Positions 1 to 6,829 of a stretch of 8,668 nucleotides of DNA are shown here, piece by piece (the first letter of the stretch is position 1; each line of letters opens with the position of its first letter). Under the pieces are notes generated by a model that was not told where the DNA came from, did not search any database, and worked only from the letters and a program-made list of their open reading frames with translations. The translations under genes were made by a program, and so were the position numbers. Source of the stretch: Lachnospiraceae bacterium UBA1729 (lineage in GTDB: Bacteria; Bacillota; Clostridia; Lachnospirales; Lachnospiraceae); NCBI GenBank assembly GCA_002315945.1, contig DCIJ01000087.1:1-8668 (forward strand). Reading direction: 5' to 3'.

Positions 1-501
1 CTTGCCATATCGGATAATGTATGTGAGATGCCCTAAGACAAAAAAATTATGAAAACGCTTAACACACTTGAGAGTCTCCTCCAGATACTGTCTGTAGACC
101 TCTTCATCACTTCTGTTTTCATAGTAGCTTGCATAGGATGGATCTCCATCATTAAGCACATGCATTGATGCAATGACAAAGTCAAAGTCATGACTCTTGG
201 CATACACTGCAATGTCTCTCATGTATTCCATCTGAAGCCCTATTTCTATTCCAAACATAAGACCTATCTGGTCCTTGTATTTTTCCTTATTTTTAATCAA
301 ATCATACAGATACGCATCTGTGTTCACGAAAAATGATCCAGCAGGAAGATCTTCTGTCTCAGGAAATCCTATGTCCATGTGCTCTGTGATACACATTTCC
401 TTCATTCCCAATTCAATCCCAGCCTTGACTAGATTTTCCATTGCTTCTTCACTATCAGTTGAAAAAGAAGAATGCATGTGAAAGTCAGAAATATAACTCA
501 T
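1..501 (-). CDS. PHP-domain phosphoesterase, histidinol-phosphatase (HisJ/HisK) family, 3' end cut by window edge
   Basis: Translated from the minus strand, this gives 167 residues with no stop before base 1, so the C-terminus is missing; the family is usually about 260-280 residues. Visible PHP metal-site motifs are HMH near the N-terminus (H8, H10), TEHMD (39-43), GIEIG (84-88), SMHV (112-115) and GHL (157-159), in the order expected for the HisJ-type family. Members hydrolyse L-histidinol phosphate to histidinol in histidine synthesis, but many stand-alone Clostridia copies act on other phosphate esters, so the substrate is uncertain. There is no signal peptide, so it should be cytosolic. 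The ATG at 499-501 is preceded by AGGGAGA (508-514) at 7 bases, which fixes the start. It lies directly behind the rpsT terminator with no room for a conventional promoter between them. No other his genes are visible. Confidence 0.8.
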   Translation of the reverse strand, partial: MSYISDFHMHSSFSTDSEEAMENLVKAGIELGMKEMCITEHMDIGFPETEDLPAGSFFVNTDAYLYDLIKNKEKYKDQIGLMFGIEIGLQMEYMRDIAVYAKSHDFDFVIASMHVLNDGDPSYASYYENRSDEEVYRQYLEETLKCVKRFHNFFVLGHLTYIIRYGK

Positions 502-518
502 TCTCAATCTCCCTATGT

Positions 519-552
519 AAAAAAACAACCCGGTTGACGGGACCGGGCTGTT
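519..552 (-). terminator. Rho-independent terminator of rpsT
   Basis: Read on the minus strand, the arm at 543-552 (AACAGCCCGG) pairs with the arm at 524-533 (CCGGGTTGTT): a 10-bp stem with one G-U pair and a 9-base loop. The seven-T run at 519-525 includes the last two bases of the arm. It sits 30 bases after the rpsT stop. There is no matching T tract on the plus strand, so it acts in one direction. Confidence 0.93.
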
Positions 553-581
553 AAAAAAACAAAATAATTTATTTAGAACGA

Positions 582-848
582 TTACTTACCAAGCTTGTTA
601 ACAGCCTTATTCAGTCTGGAAACCTTTCTTGAAGCGTTGTTCTTATGATATACACCCTTACTGGTTGCCTGATCAATAGTGCTTGTAGCAGCAACTAATG
701 CAGCCTTAGCAGCTTCAACATCGTTAGCATCAATAGCAGCATATACTTTCTTAATAGCTGTTTTAACCTCTGAACGGATTGCTTTATTACGATCAGCCTT
801 AGTACGGTTTACAAGAATTCTCTTCTTTGCAGATTTAATATTAGCCAA
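582..848 (-). CDS. rpsT: 30S ribosomal protein S20
   Basis: Small basic 88-residue protein that binds 16S rRNA in the 30S subunit. The whole length matches the S20 family: MANIKSAKKR at the start, NRTKADRNKAIRSEVKT (14-30), and the conserved KGVYHKNNASRK block (64-75) followed by SRLNKAVNKL. The start codon is TTG (846-848), eight bases after a perfect AGGAGG (857-862). No in-frame ATG would keep the conserved N-terminus, so TTG is firm. E. coli rpsT also uses UUG, and there the weak start is part of autogenous control; the same may hold here by inference. The gene is a single-gene unit with its own promoter (968-996), a leader of about 112 bases with two hairpins, and a strong terminator. 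Confidence 0.98.
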   Translation of the reverse strand: MANIKSAKKRILVNRTKADRNKAIRSEVKTAIKKVYAAIDANDVEAAKAALVAATSTIDQATSKGVYHKNNASRKVSRLNKAVNKLGK

Positions 849-961
849 GGATTACACCTCCTATCACATATATTTGCTTCATATCCAGGGGATGGCTATC
901 CCCTTCAAGCAGCTCTCCTTGTCCGTAAAACTCAGACACGGACGAGTTTCACAGAACATCG
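849..961 (-). promoter_or_regulatory. rpsT 5' leader with two hairpins and strong SD
   Basis: Measured from the predicted start point near 961, the leader is about 112 bases. The first hairpin pairs 938-943 with 921-926 (GTCCGT/ACGGAC, 11-base loop). The second pairs 898-904 with 887-893 (7 bp, loop 894-897). The AGGAGG at 857-862 is left free. S20 is autoregulated in enterobacteria, so a leader of this length with defined hairpins could be a control region. Whether S20 binds it is not shown by the sequence. Confidence 0.5.
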
Positions 962-994
962 CTTGATATTCTATGTCAAAACACCGTCCGTGTC
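935..994. repeat. 10-bp perfect inverted repeat flanking the rpsT -10 region
   Basis: GACACGGACG at 935-944 is the exact reverse complement of CGTCCGTGTC at 985-994, separated by 40 bases. The distal arm overlaps four bases of the rpsT -35 box (991-996) and most of the spacer. Only transcripts arriving from the upstream chemoreceptor gene would contain both arms. RNA started at the rpsT promoter holds only the 935-944 arm, which can instead pair with 921-926. Confidence 0.75.
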
Positions 995-996
995 AA
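968..996 (-). promoter_or_regulatory. Sigma-A type promoter of rpsT
   Basis: On the minus strand, a perfect TTGACA -35 (991-996), a 17-base spacer and TAGAAT -10 (968-973) put the start point near 961. It is close to consensus, as expected for a ribosomal protein gene. It begins 17 bases past the stop of the upstream chemoreceptor gene. Confidence 0.88.
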
Positions 997-1012
997 TAGA
1001 TTTTGTTAAGAT

Positions 1013-3097
1013 TTATATCTTAAACTGATTAATTATTCCATGAAGTTTTTCCAGAGAAGCTCTGCATTCCTTAACTGCTTCATAGCCTTCCACAGTCTTG
1101 CTTACTGCCTCGCCAGATTTGTCAGCAATAACGCTTACACCCTCTGCAGTCTGGTTAATAGATTCATTAACCTGCTCAATAGCATTAGTAATCTCTCCGA
1201 TTCTGTTAGTGAGCTCCACAATATCCATGTTGATACCTGTCATCGCCTGCTCAAATCCATGTGCATCTGCTTCATATTTTTCAGATACTTCAGTAAATGA
1301 ATTGTAATCGGAAATAACAGTGGACTCCAAAAATTCCATAACAGTAGTAAGACATCCTGCGATATTGTCCACTGCTGAATTAACCTCATCTACAATAGCA
1401 TTAATACCTTCAACAGTATTAAAGGTCTGTGTAGCCAGAGCTCCTATTTCTGTAGCAACAACAGCGAATCCTCTGCCTGCCTCTCCTGCTCTGGCAGCTT
1501 CAATATTAGCATTTAAGCTTAACAGATTAGTCTGGGTTGATATTGCCTTGATGCTTTCAGTAAGTTCATTAATCTTCTCTACTGCCTTAGACTGTTCTAC
1601 TGCAGCTTCACTCCTTACCTTCATCTCTTCATATACTGAAAGAGTTCTGTCAGATGCTACCCTGGTCTTTTCCTTAAGAGCCTGTGCTCTGTTCATGACC
1701 TCAACAGAATCACTTCTGCCCTGTTCGGTTCTGTTTCGAATATTATTTGCGCCTTCAGAAATCATTGAGACATTAGTATTAATAAGGCTTGTGCTGGCGC
1801 TGGTTTCTTCTGTCTCTGCAGCCAGTTCTTCAGTAGTAGCTGAGTTATCCTCGCTTATACTGTTATTCTCCTTCATTATTTCTTCAAGGTGTCCAACATT
1901 GTCAAGAATAGTTTCCTCAACTGCTTCTATAGTAGATACTATTTTTCTCAGTGAGCTTCGCATTTCGCTTACAGCCCCTGCCATAACACCAGTCTCATCT
2001 CTTTTTTTCTTAAGCTTATCCCCACTGGATCCACTCTTACTGAAATCCAGAGTGGAAGACTGCTTGATAATACCAGTAATGCTTGTAATAGGAGCAGCAA
2101 TTCTGTTACCAACTACAATACCTAAAATCAGGCAGACAACTAAACAGCCTACAATGATACTAATAATCTTTTTCGTAAGAACATCTGCCGCTTCAGTCAG
2201 TTCTGCTCTGGGAACTGTAACAGCTAAATACATTCCGTTAGGAAGTTTGTAGGCAGATAATGAATAAACTTTTCCTGAGAAGTTGTAATCGATTACCCTG
2301 CCCTCATTGGCCTCATCTGTAATAAGGGCCAAATCCTCGGCACTTATTCCCAAATCAGTAATACTGCTTCCTTCTTCCGCCTCTTTGTGGTACTGAATGG
2401 TTCCGTCTTCCTTAAACAGGAATCCGTATCCGGAATCAAATACCTGAATTGCATCAACTGAATCGGTAAGCTGTGAATACTGAACATCCATTCCAACAAT
2501 ACCAATGTTTGCTCCATCTTCTGCAAAAAGAGGCACTACGTATGAAACAAGATGCTGACCAGTATTACCATTCACATAGGGATCCATCCATGTTGGCTTT
2601 CCATTATTCACCGGAATATAATACCAGCCAACATTAGCTACATCAGTAGGCTCATACTGGGAAAAATCTGTAAGCTCACCAGTCGTAAATTTGTTTCCCT
2701 CACCCATGATATAGTAGATACCGCTCTTGGGATCTGTAAATTCAGGATTATATCTGTAATATGAACTGGTGACACCCTTGGTATTCTTGGCAAACAAAAG
2801 GAATGTCTGCTTCAGGGCTCCAGTATACATAGTCTGTGTCAGATTGCTTGACTTAAAGTCCTCCCAGTCCATATCATCCATACAGATTTCACTGACAGTA
2901 TCAACCGACTGCTCAATATTGGATATAATAGCTGATAGTTCAGTGCTGCTTCCTTTTGCTTCTAATGATAATGACTCTTCTGACTGCTCTAGAACCAGCT
3001 TTCTTGCATTATTCAGACTTACTATTCCTACAATAGCCGATGATACAAGGGCGCATAATACAATACATAATGTAATTTTGGTTCTGATTGATTTCAT
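1013..3097 (-). CDS. Methyl-accepting chemotaxis protein with dCache sensor and HAMP
   Basis: Transmembrane chemoreceptor of 694 residues that senses an extracellular ligand and controls CheA/CheW. Order seen: short cytosolic start, TM1 (about 7-28), extracellular double-Cache region (about 32-305), TM2 (about 309-330), HAMP (about 331-385), and a long coiled-coil signalling domain (about 390-690). The hairpin tip around 519-558 carries the hallmark TQTNLLSLNANIEAARAGEA and GRGFAVVATEI. The Cache segment has the typical GWYY (157-160), PTWMDPY (168-174) and IGIVGMDV (198-205) pattern. The amino-acid-binding dCache subfamily usually has Arg two residues before the WY pair; here that position is Val156, so the ligand is probably not a standard amino acid (inference). 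No CheR-docking pentapeptide is seen at the end. The ATG at 3095-3097 follows AGGAGAG (3107-3113) at 9 bases. It is transcribed divergently from the hybrid kinase gene and has no clear terminator. Confidence 0.95.
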   Translation of the reverse strand: MKSIRTKITLCIVLCALVSSAIVGIVSLNNARKLVLEQSEESLSLEAKGSSTELSAIISNIEQSVDTVSEICMDDMDWEDFKSSNLTQTMYTGALKQTFLLFAKNTKGVTSSYYRYNPEFTDPKSGIYYIMGEGNKFTTGELTDFSQYEPTDVANVGWYYIPVNNGKPTWMDPYVNGNTGQHLVSYVVPLFAEDGANIGIVGMDVQYSQLTDSVDAIQVFDSGYGFLFKEDGTIQYHKEAEEGSSITDLGISAEDLALITDEANEGRVIDYNFSGKVYSLSAYKLPNGMYLAVTVPRAELTEAADVLTKKIISIIVGCLVVCLILGIVVGNRIAAPITSITGIIKQSSTLDFSKSGSSGDKLKKKRDETGVMAGAVSEMRSSLRKIVSTIEAVEETILDNVGHLEEIMKENNSISEDNSATTEELAAETEETSASTSLINTNVSMISEGANNIRNRTEQGRSDSVEVMNRAQALKEKTRVASDRTLSVYEEMKVRSEAAVEQSKAVEKINELTESIKAISTQTNLLSLNANIEAARAGEAGRGFAVVATEIGALATQTFNTVEGINAIVDEVNSAVDNIAGCLTTVMEFLESTVISDYNSFTEVSEKYEADAHGFEQAMTGINMDIVELTNRIGEITNAIEQVNESINQTAEGVSVIADKSGEAVSKTVEGYEAVKECRASLEKLHGIINQFKI

Positions 3098-3138
3098 AGA
3101 ATATAACTCTCCTATCTATACAATTTACATTTGGAACG

Positions 3139-3147
3139 ATTATAACA
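3139..3147 (-). promoter_or_regulatory. Extended -10 promoter for the chemoreceptor gene
   Basis: On the minus strand, TGTTATAAT (a TGn motif plus perfect TATAAT) lies about 40 bases before the ATG. The -35 position holds only a T-rich, weak match, consistent with an extended -10 promoter. No sigma-28-like flagellar promoter was recognised in this region. Confidence 0.65.
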
Positions 3148-3305
3148 TAATGAAACAATTTTAAAAAACACTTTTTGAACATTTTTGCCTATTTTTCAGG
3201 TAAATATTATTCACTTTTTGTATTTTTTGCACAAATAGGAGGTTTTCTTTGGGAAATGTAATGCATATATTCGTAAATTTTTTTACATATTTGTAGAAAA
3301 TAATA

Positions 3306-3334
3306 TTGAAAGTGAACAAAGAAAATGGGATAAT
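3306..3334 (+). promoter_or_regulatory. Promoter for the hybrid histidine kinase gene
   Basis: TTGAAA (3306-3311), a 17-base spacer and GATAAT (3329-3334), with TG one base before the -10. Each box has one mismatch to the sigma-A consensus. The start point is near 3341, about 30 bases before the ATG. The rest of 3098-3370 is an AT-rich divergent spacer with no gene that I can support. Confidence 0.7.
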
Positions 3335-3370
3335 GAGACCGATATTGTTGTAGTTTTGGAGTGCGCTCTC

Positions 3371-4954
3371 ATGAATAATCAATCATTACAATTAAATTCG
3401 CCTCTGATTAGTGCTCTTGCCCATCTGTATGTGGCTCTTCACCAGGTAAATCTTGGTGACCGATCCTACACCGAAGTGCATGCGATTCCCGAAATTCATA
3501 AGCTTATGGGAACAGAGGGTAATGTTGGAGAAGACTTCAACAATGTTATTGCTCTGCTGGTCGCTGATGATTACCAGTCTGAAATGCAGCTTTTCTGCGA
3601 TCTGTCCACCTTAGACAGGAGATTGTCAGGGAAAAATTATGTTTCCTTTGATTTTATAGGAAAATTCACTGGCTGGTGCCGTGGATATTTTCTCCCCTTA
3701 AATTATGATGAAAACGGAAAGCTTTCTTCTGTTATCTTTGGAATCCAGAATATTGATGAAGAAAAAAGGCGTGAGCTTGATTATCAGACTGCTTTGATTA
3801 ATGCTACAAAGCGTGCTGAAGAGGCCAGTCGTGCCAAAGGACATTTTCTGGCTCAGATGTCCCATGAAATTCGCACTCCTCTTAACGGAATGCTTGGGCT
3901 TGGAGAGCTGTTATCAAAAGAGCCTCTGCATTACAATGCCAGAAAATATGTTGAAGATATTAATATTTCTTCCAGAAATCTATTAGATATTGTTAATGAC
4001 ATACTGGATGTAAGCCGTCTTGAAGCAGACAAGATTGAGATAATTCCTACTACCTACCATGTGGCAGATATGGTTCATGAGCTGAATGTCATCATATCTC
4101 CTCAGGCGCAGAAAAAAGGGTTGGGATTCTCGGTTGAAATCTCTGAAGATATGCCTCAGTACTTAAGAGGTGATGTATCCCGTATCAGACAGATACTGCT
4201 TAATCTGCTGACAAATGCTGTAAAATATACAAAAGAAGGTTTTATCATATTAAAGCTCAGTATTTCTTCTGCTGAGGATGGGTATCTTCTCCACGCACAG
4301 GTTACCGACACCGGTATTGGTATCAAGCAGGAAGATTTCGACAAGCTCTTTGAAAGCTACACCCGTGTTGATGAGTCAAAAAACAAAGGCATACAGGGTA
4401 CCGGTCTTGGACTTCCAATAGTCAAAAAGCTGCTTGAGCTTATGGGTAGTACTCTTTCACTCACAAGTACCTATGGTGAAGGAAGCACCTTCAGCTTTGA
4501 TTTATTTCAGGAGCCAGCTTCCACTCCTAGTATTAACCTTTCAGCTCCAAAGCCTGCTCCGGAAGTGCTTGCACCTATTCCATCGGATAAGCGAATACTT
4601 GCCGTTGATGATAACCTGATTAATTTAACTGTACTTTCAGGATTTTTACACAAATTAGGCTTATCCCCTGACTGTGTAAACAGCGGCTTCAAATGTCTTG
4701 AAAGAATTAAAAATGTACATTATGATTTAATATTTTTAGATCATATGATGCCTGAGATGGATGGCATTGATACCTTGAATGCAATTAAAACAGATGATAC
4801 ACACCAGTGTACTGACACTCCGATTATTATGCTGACTGCCAATGCGTTAAACGGCGCGGAGGAGCATTATCTGGAGCTTGGTTTCAATGGATTCCTTTCA
4901 AAGCCTGTTGATAAGGATGCCTTGGAAAAAACTTTAAGAAAATGGTTATTATAA
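3371..4954 (+). CDS. Soluble hybrid histidine kinase with C-terminal receiver domain
   Basis: 527-residue signalling kinase with no transmembrane segment, so it should read a cytosolic signal. Residues about 15-135 look like a diverged PAS-type sensor ending in a coiled linker (EEKRRELDYQTALINATKRA). The HisKA dimerisation domain has H165 in MSHEIRTP. The ATPase domain shows the N box (NLLTNAVKYT, 278-287), G1 (DTGIGI, 313-318) and G2 (GTGLGLPI, 343-350). After a Pro/Ser-rich linker (about 381-404) comes a receiver domain with the DD pair (413-414), acceptor D457 in FLDHMMPEMDG, T489 and K511. All catalytic residues are present. No Hpt or DNA-binding output domain follows, so a phosphotransfer partner must lie elsewhere. 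The ATG at 3371 is chosen over an in-frame TTG at 3356 because GGAG (3358-3361) sits 9 bases before it. The upstream promoter and downstream terminator make it a single-gene unit, divergent from the chemoreceptor. Confidence 0.95.
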   Translation: MNNQSLQLNSPLISALAHLYVALHQVNLGDRSYTEVHAIPEIHKLMGTEGNVGEDFNNVIALLVADDYQSEMQLFCDLSTLDRRLSGKNYVSFDFIGKFTGWCRGYFLPLNYDENGKLSSVIFGIQNIDEEKRRELDYQTALINATKRAEEASRAKGHFLAQMSHEIRTPLNGMLGLGELLSKEPLHYNARKYVEDINISSRNLLDIVNDILDVSRLEADKIEIIPTTYHVADMVHELNVIISPQAQKKGLGFSVEISEDMPQYLRGDVSRIRQILLNLLTNAVKYTKEGFIILKLSISSAEDGYLLHAQVTDTGIGIKQEDFDKLFESYTRVDESKNKGIQGTGLGLPIVKKLLELMGSTLSLTSTYGEGSTFSFDLFQEPASTPSINLSAPKPAPEVLAPIPSDKRILAVDDNLINLTVLSGFLHKLGLSPDCVNSGFKCLERIKNVHYDLIFLDHMMPEMDGIDTLNAIKTDDTHQCTDTPIIMLTANALNGAEEHYLELGFNGFLSKPVDKDALEKTLRKWLL

Positions 4955-4957
4955 AAT

Positions 4958-5000
4958 AAGCACGGACTTCCGTTTTGGAAATCCGTGCTTTATTATTTTT
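4958..5000. terminator. Bidirectional terminator between convergent genes
   Basis: AAGCACGGA (4958-4966) pairs with TCCGTGCTT (4982-4990). Beyond one C/A mismatch, TTCC (4968-4971) pairs with GGAA (4977-4980), closing a five-base loop. TATTATTTTT follows on the plus strand, and an A/T-rich run (4950-4957) gives a weaker U tract on the minus strand. It starts 3 bases after the kinase stop and also serves the oncoming pseB transcript. Confidence 0.92.
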
Positions 5001-5039
5001 CATTACTAAACCAGCAAGTCTTGTGGCTTATTCATCCAT

Positions 5040-6035
5040 TTATTCAACAGTCTTCAGTAATTCTCTAATCTCTTCTACTGTCAGCCATTCAGTATTATTT
5101 CCAGAGCTGTAGGAGAAACCTTCAGGTACCTTTTTACCAGTTGGCTTAGGAGTACGTGACTCGCTCCATACCATCTGAGGATATACGATGTAATGCTTGT
5201 CATACTCGTATGTAGTCATTGAATCCTCAACGGTAACCATAATCTCGTGAAGCTTCTCACCCTCTCTGATTCCAACCTCAGGCATCTCACAGCCTGGCTT
5301 CATAGCTTCAGCCAGATCAGTAATCTTGAAGGAAGGAATCTTTGAAATAAAGGTTTCACCACCCTTTGATTCTTCCAAAGCCTTGATTACCAGCTCAACG
5401 CCCTGCTCCAAGCTAATCCAGAAACGGGTCATTCTGTAATCAGTAATTGGCAGCTTGTCTCCACCATTATCAATAATATTCTTGAAGAAGGGAATGACAG
5501 AGCCGCGACTTCCTGCTACATTACCATATCTTACTATAGAAAAGCAGATATCCTTGCTGCCTGCATATGCATTGGCCGCAATAAACAGCTTATCACTTAC
5601 CAGCTTGGTTCCACCATAGAGGTTAACAGGATTTACTGCCTTATCAGTAGATAATGCAACAACCTTCTTAACACTGCCGCTGTCAAGACTGGCATCAATA
5701 ACATTCTGAGCACCATTAATATTGGTCTTGATTGCTTCGCTGGGATTATATTCACATGCAGGCACCTGCTTAAGAGCAGCTGCATGAATTACATAGTCAA
5801 CACCTTCAAAGGCTCTGGTAAGTCTTTCCTTGTCTCTAACATCACCAATGAAAAATCTGAGCTTATTATCCTTATTTAATTCCTTAAACTCATTCTGCAT
5901 AATAAACTGCTTAAATTCATCTCTGGAATAAATAATTATCTTCTTGGGATTGTAATGAGTAAGTACATATTTTGTGAAGCACTTTCCAAAGCTTCCTGTT
6001 CCTCCAGTTACAAGGATTGTTTTATTATTTAACAT
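5040..6035 (-). CDS. pseB: UDP-N-acetylglucosamine 4,6-dehydratase, PseB-like (SDR family)
   Basis: 331-residue cytosolic extended short-chain dehydrogenase. PseB converts UDP-GlcNAc to the 4-keto-6-deoxy-L-altro sugar (inverting), the first step to pseudaminic acid, used to glycosylate flagellin in motile bacteria. Seen here: the nucleotide-binding loop GGTGSFGK (11-18), SRDEFKQ (37-43), FIGDVRD (62-68), HAAALKQVPACEYNPSEA (84-101) followed by KTNINGAQNVID, and the catalytic set D131-K132 in STDKA with Y140xxxK144. The D-K-Y arrangement is that of the soluble FlaA1/PseB group. Length fits full-size PseB and excludes the membrane-bound CapD/WbpM type. The ATG at 6033-6035 follows AAAGGA (6043-6048) at 7 bases. 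No PseC/F/G/H/I gene is in the window, so the product could also feed another surface sugar. It converges on the kinase gene and shares its terminator. Confidence 0.85.
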   Translation of the reverse strand: MLNNKTILVTGGTGSFGKCFTKYVLTHYNPKKIIIYSRDEFKQFIMQNEFKELNKDNKLRFFIGDVRDKERLTRAFEGVDYVIHAAALKQVPACEYNPSEAIKTNINGAQNVIDASLDSGSVKKVVALSTDKAVNPVNLYGGTKLVSDKLFIAANAYAGSKDICFSIVRYGNVAGSRGSVIPFFKNIIDNGGDKLPITDYRMTRFWISLEQGVELVIKALEESKGGETFISKIPSFKITDLAEAMKPGCEMPEVGIREGEKLHEIMVTVEDSMTTYEYDKHYIVYPQMVWSESRTPKPTGKKVPEGFSYSSGNNTEWLTVEEIRELLKTVE

Positions 6036-6107
6036 CTTATTTTCCTTTCTAAACTATCACAACATCACAGATATATTCCGCAATCTCATGATATGTACTA
6101 ACATGGT

Positions 6108-6137
6108 ATTATATAATATTATCTACCGAAGTGGCAA
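6108..6137 (-). promoter_or_regulatory. Promoter for pseB inside the end of the HD-GYP gene
   Basis: On the minus strand, TTGCCA (6132-6137), an 18-base spacer and perfect TATAAT (6108-6113) predict a start near 6101 and a leader of about 66 bases to the pseB ATG. The -10 overlaps the stop codon of the upstream HD-GYP gene. pseB can therefore be expressed on its own as well as by readthrough, since no terminator is visible in the 73-base gap. Confidence 0.68.
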
Positions 6138-6792
6138 CTTTTCTAAAAGCACGCTTCATTTCGTCAAAAACTTTTATCAGTTCCGGGTCAAAGTCCCTGC
6201 CACTTCCTGACAGGATAATTTTGCAGGCCAGATCATGGGAATAGGGCTCCTTGTAGCTCCTTTTACTGGTCAGGGCATCATAGACATCTGCTATGGCAAC
6301 TATCCTGGCAGACAGAGGAATCTGTTCCCCCTTAAGGCCTTCCGGGTACCCGCTTCCATCCCATCTTTCATGATGACTGAGGGCCACCTGACGGGCATCA
6401 CTTAGGAAGGTTCCTTCTCCCACTTTTTTAATTGCACTGTCCAGCACATGGGCTCCCATCAGGGTATGCCTGTGCATATCCTCAATAGCCTCAGTGTCAT
6501 CCGGACTGAATTTGGGTCCCGTCAAAAGCGAATCCATAACTCCGACTTTTCCAATGTCATGCAGCATGGCACTTCTGACAATTCTGTATATGTATTCTGG
6601 ATTAATTATTTCTGGGTAGAGTCCCTTCTGATACAGCTTATTGAGCAGACACTCTGTATAGGCTGCTACTCTTCTGGAATGTCCACCTGTAGAACCATCT
6701 CTAACCTCGATTACATCCGTAAGGCTTAATACCAGGGCATCAAATATTCGCTCATTATCCATACTATTGTGTACATTATTTTCTGAACTCAT
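6109..6792 (-). CDS. Stand-alone HD-GYP domain protein, predicted c-di-GMP phosphodiesterase
   Basis: 227-residue soluble protein, almost entirely one HD-GYP domain, a family that degrades cyclic di-GMP to pGpG/GMP using a bi- or trinuclear metal site. Seen: GGHSRRV with H38, the HD pair H78-D79 in MLHDIGKVGV (K82 also present), H109 in the MHRHT segment, and HHERWDGSGYPEGLKGEQIP (140-159) containing the GYP triad (148-150). IVAIADVYDALTSKRSYK (164-181) and GRDFDP (198-203) follow. No metal ligand appears to be missing. Unlike RpfG-type proteins it has no receiver or other sensor domain, only about 15 leading residues. The ATG at 6790-6792 has no recognisable SD, and neither has the next ATG (codon 11). 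A TATAAT nine bases upstream hints at a leaderless message. It is divergent from yhdT-panF and upstream of pseB on the same strand. Confidence 0.92.
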   Translation of the reverse strand: MSSENNVHNSMDNERIFDALVLSLTDVIEVRDGSTGGHSRRVAAYTECLLNKLYQKGLYPEIINPEYIYRIVRSAMLHDIGKVGVMDSLLTGPKFSPDDTEAIEDMHRHTLMGAHVLDSAIKKVGEGTFLSDARQVALSHHERWDGSGYPEGLKGEQIPLSARIVAIADVYDALTSKRSYKEPYSHDLACKIILSGSGRDFDPELIKVFDEMKRAFRKVATSVDNII

Positions 6793-6801
6793 AACCGCAT
6801 T

Positions 6802-6807
6802 ATTATA
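6802..6807 (-). promoter_or_regulatory. Possible -10 box of the HD-GYP gene
   Basis: A perfect TATAAT on the minus strand ends nine bases before the HD-GYP ATG. The region 16-18 bases further upstream has no good -35, so it is a weak or activator-dependent candidate. If it is used, the transcript would start about three bases before the ATG. Confidence 0.4.
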
Positions 6808-6829
6808 CCATAGGGAACCTCAAAATTAC

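Noticed and set aside
1008..1020. AAGAT-ATAA-ATCTT hairpin at the end of the chemoreceptor gene as a terminator
   Set aside because: It is a five-pair AT-rich stem, overlaps the stop codon and lacks a following T tract.
1320..2252. 310-codon plus-strand reading frame
   Set aside because: It is a long antisense shadow of the chemoreceptor gene, Ser/Leu/Ala-rich from the reversed coiled-coil codons, with no family resemblance.
3236..3272. AGGAGG followed by an ATG in the chemoreceptor-kinase spacer
   Set aside because: The distance from AGGAGG to the ATG is too long and the frame stops at once (ATG TAA), so there is no small gene.
3356..3370. TTG start giving five extra N-terminal residues on the hybrid kinase
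   Set aside because: The GGAG at 3358-3361 overlaps this TTG and is ideally placed for the ATG at 3371 instead.
3161..3382. 73-codon minus-strand reading frame in the divergent spacer
   Set aside because: It overlaps the kinase start and its promoter, lies in AT-rich DNA with a low-complexity F/I/K/N-rich translation, and resembles no family.
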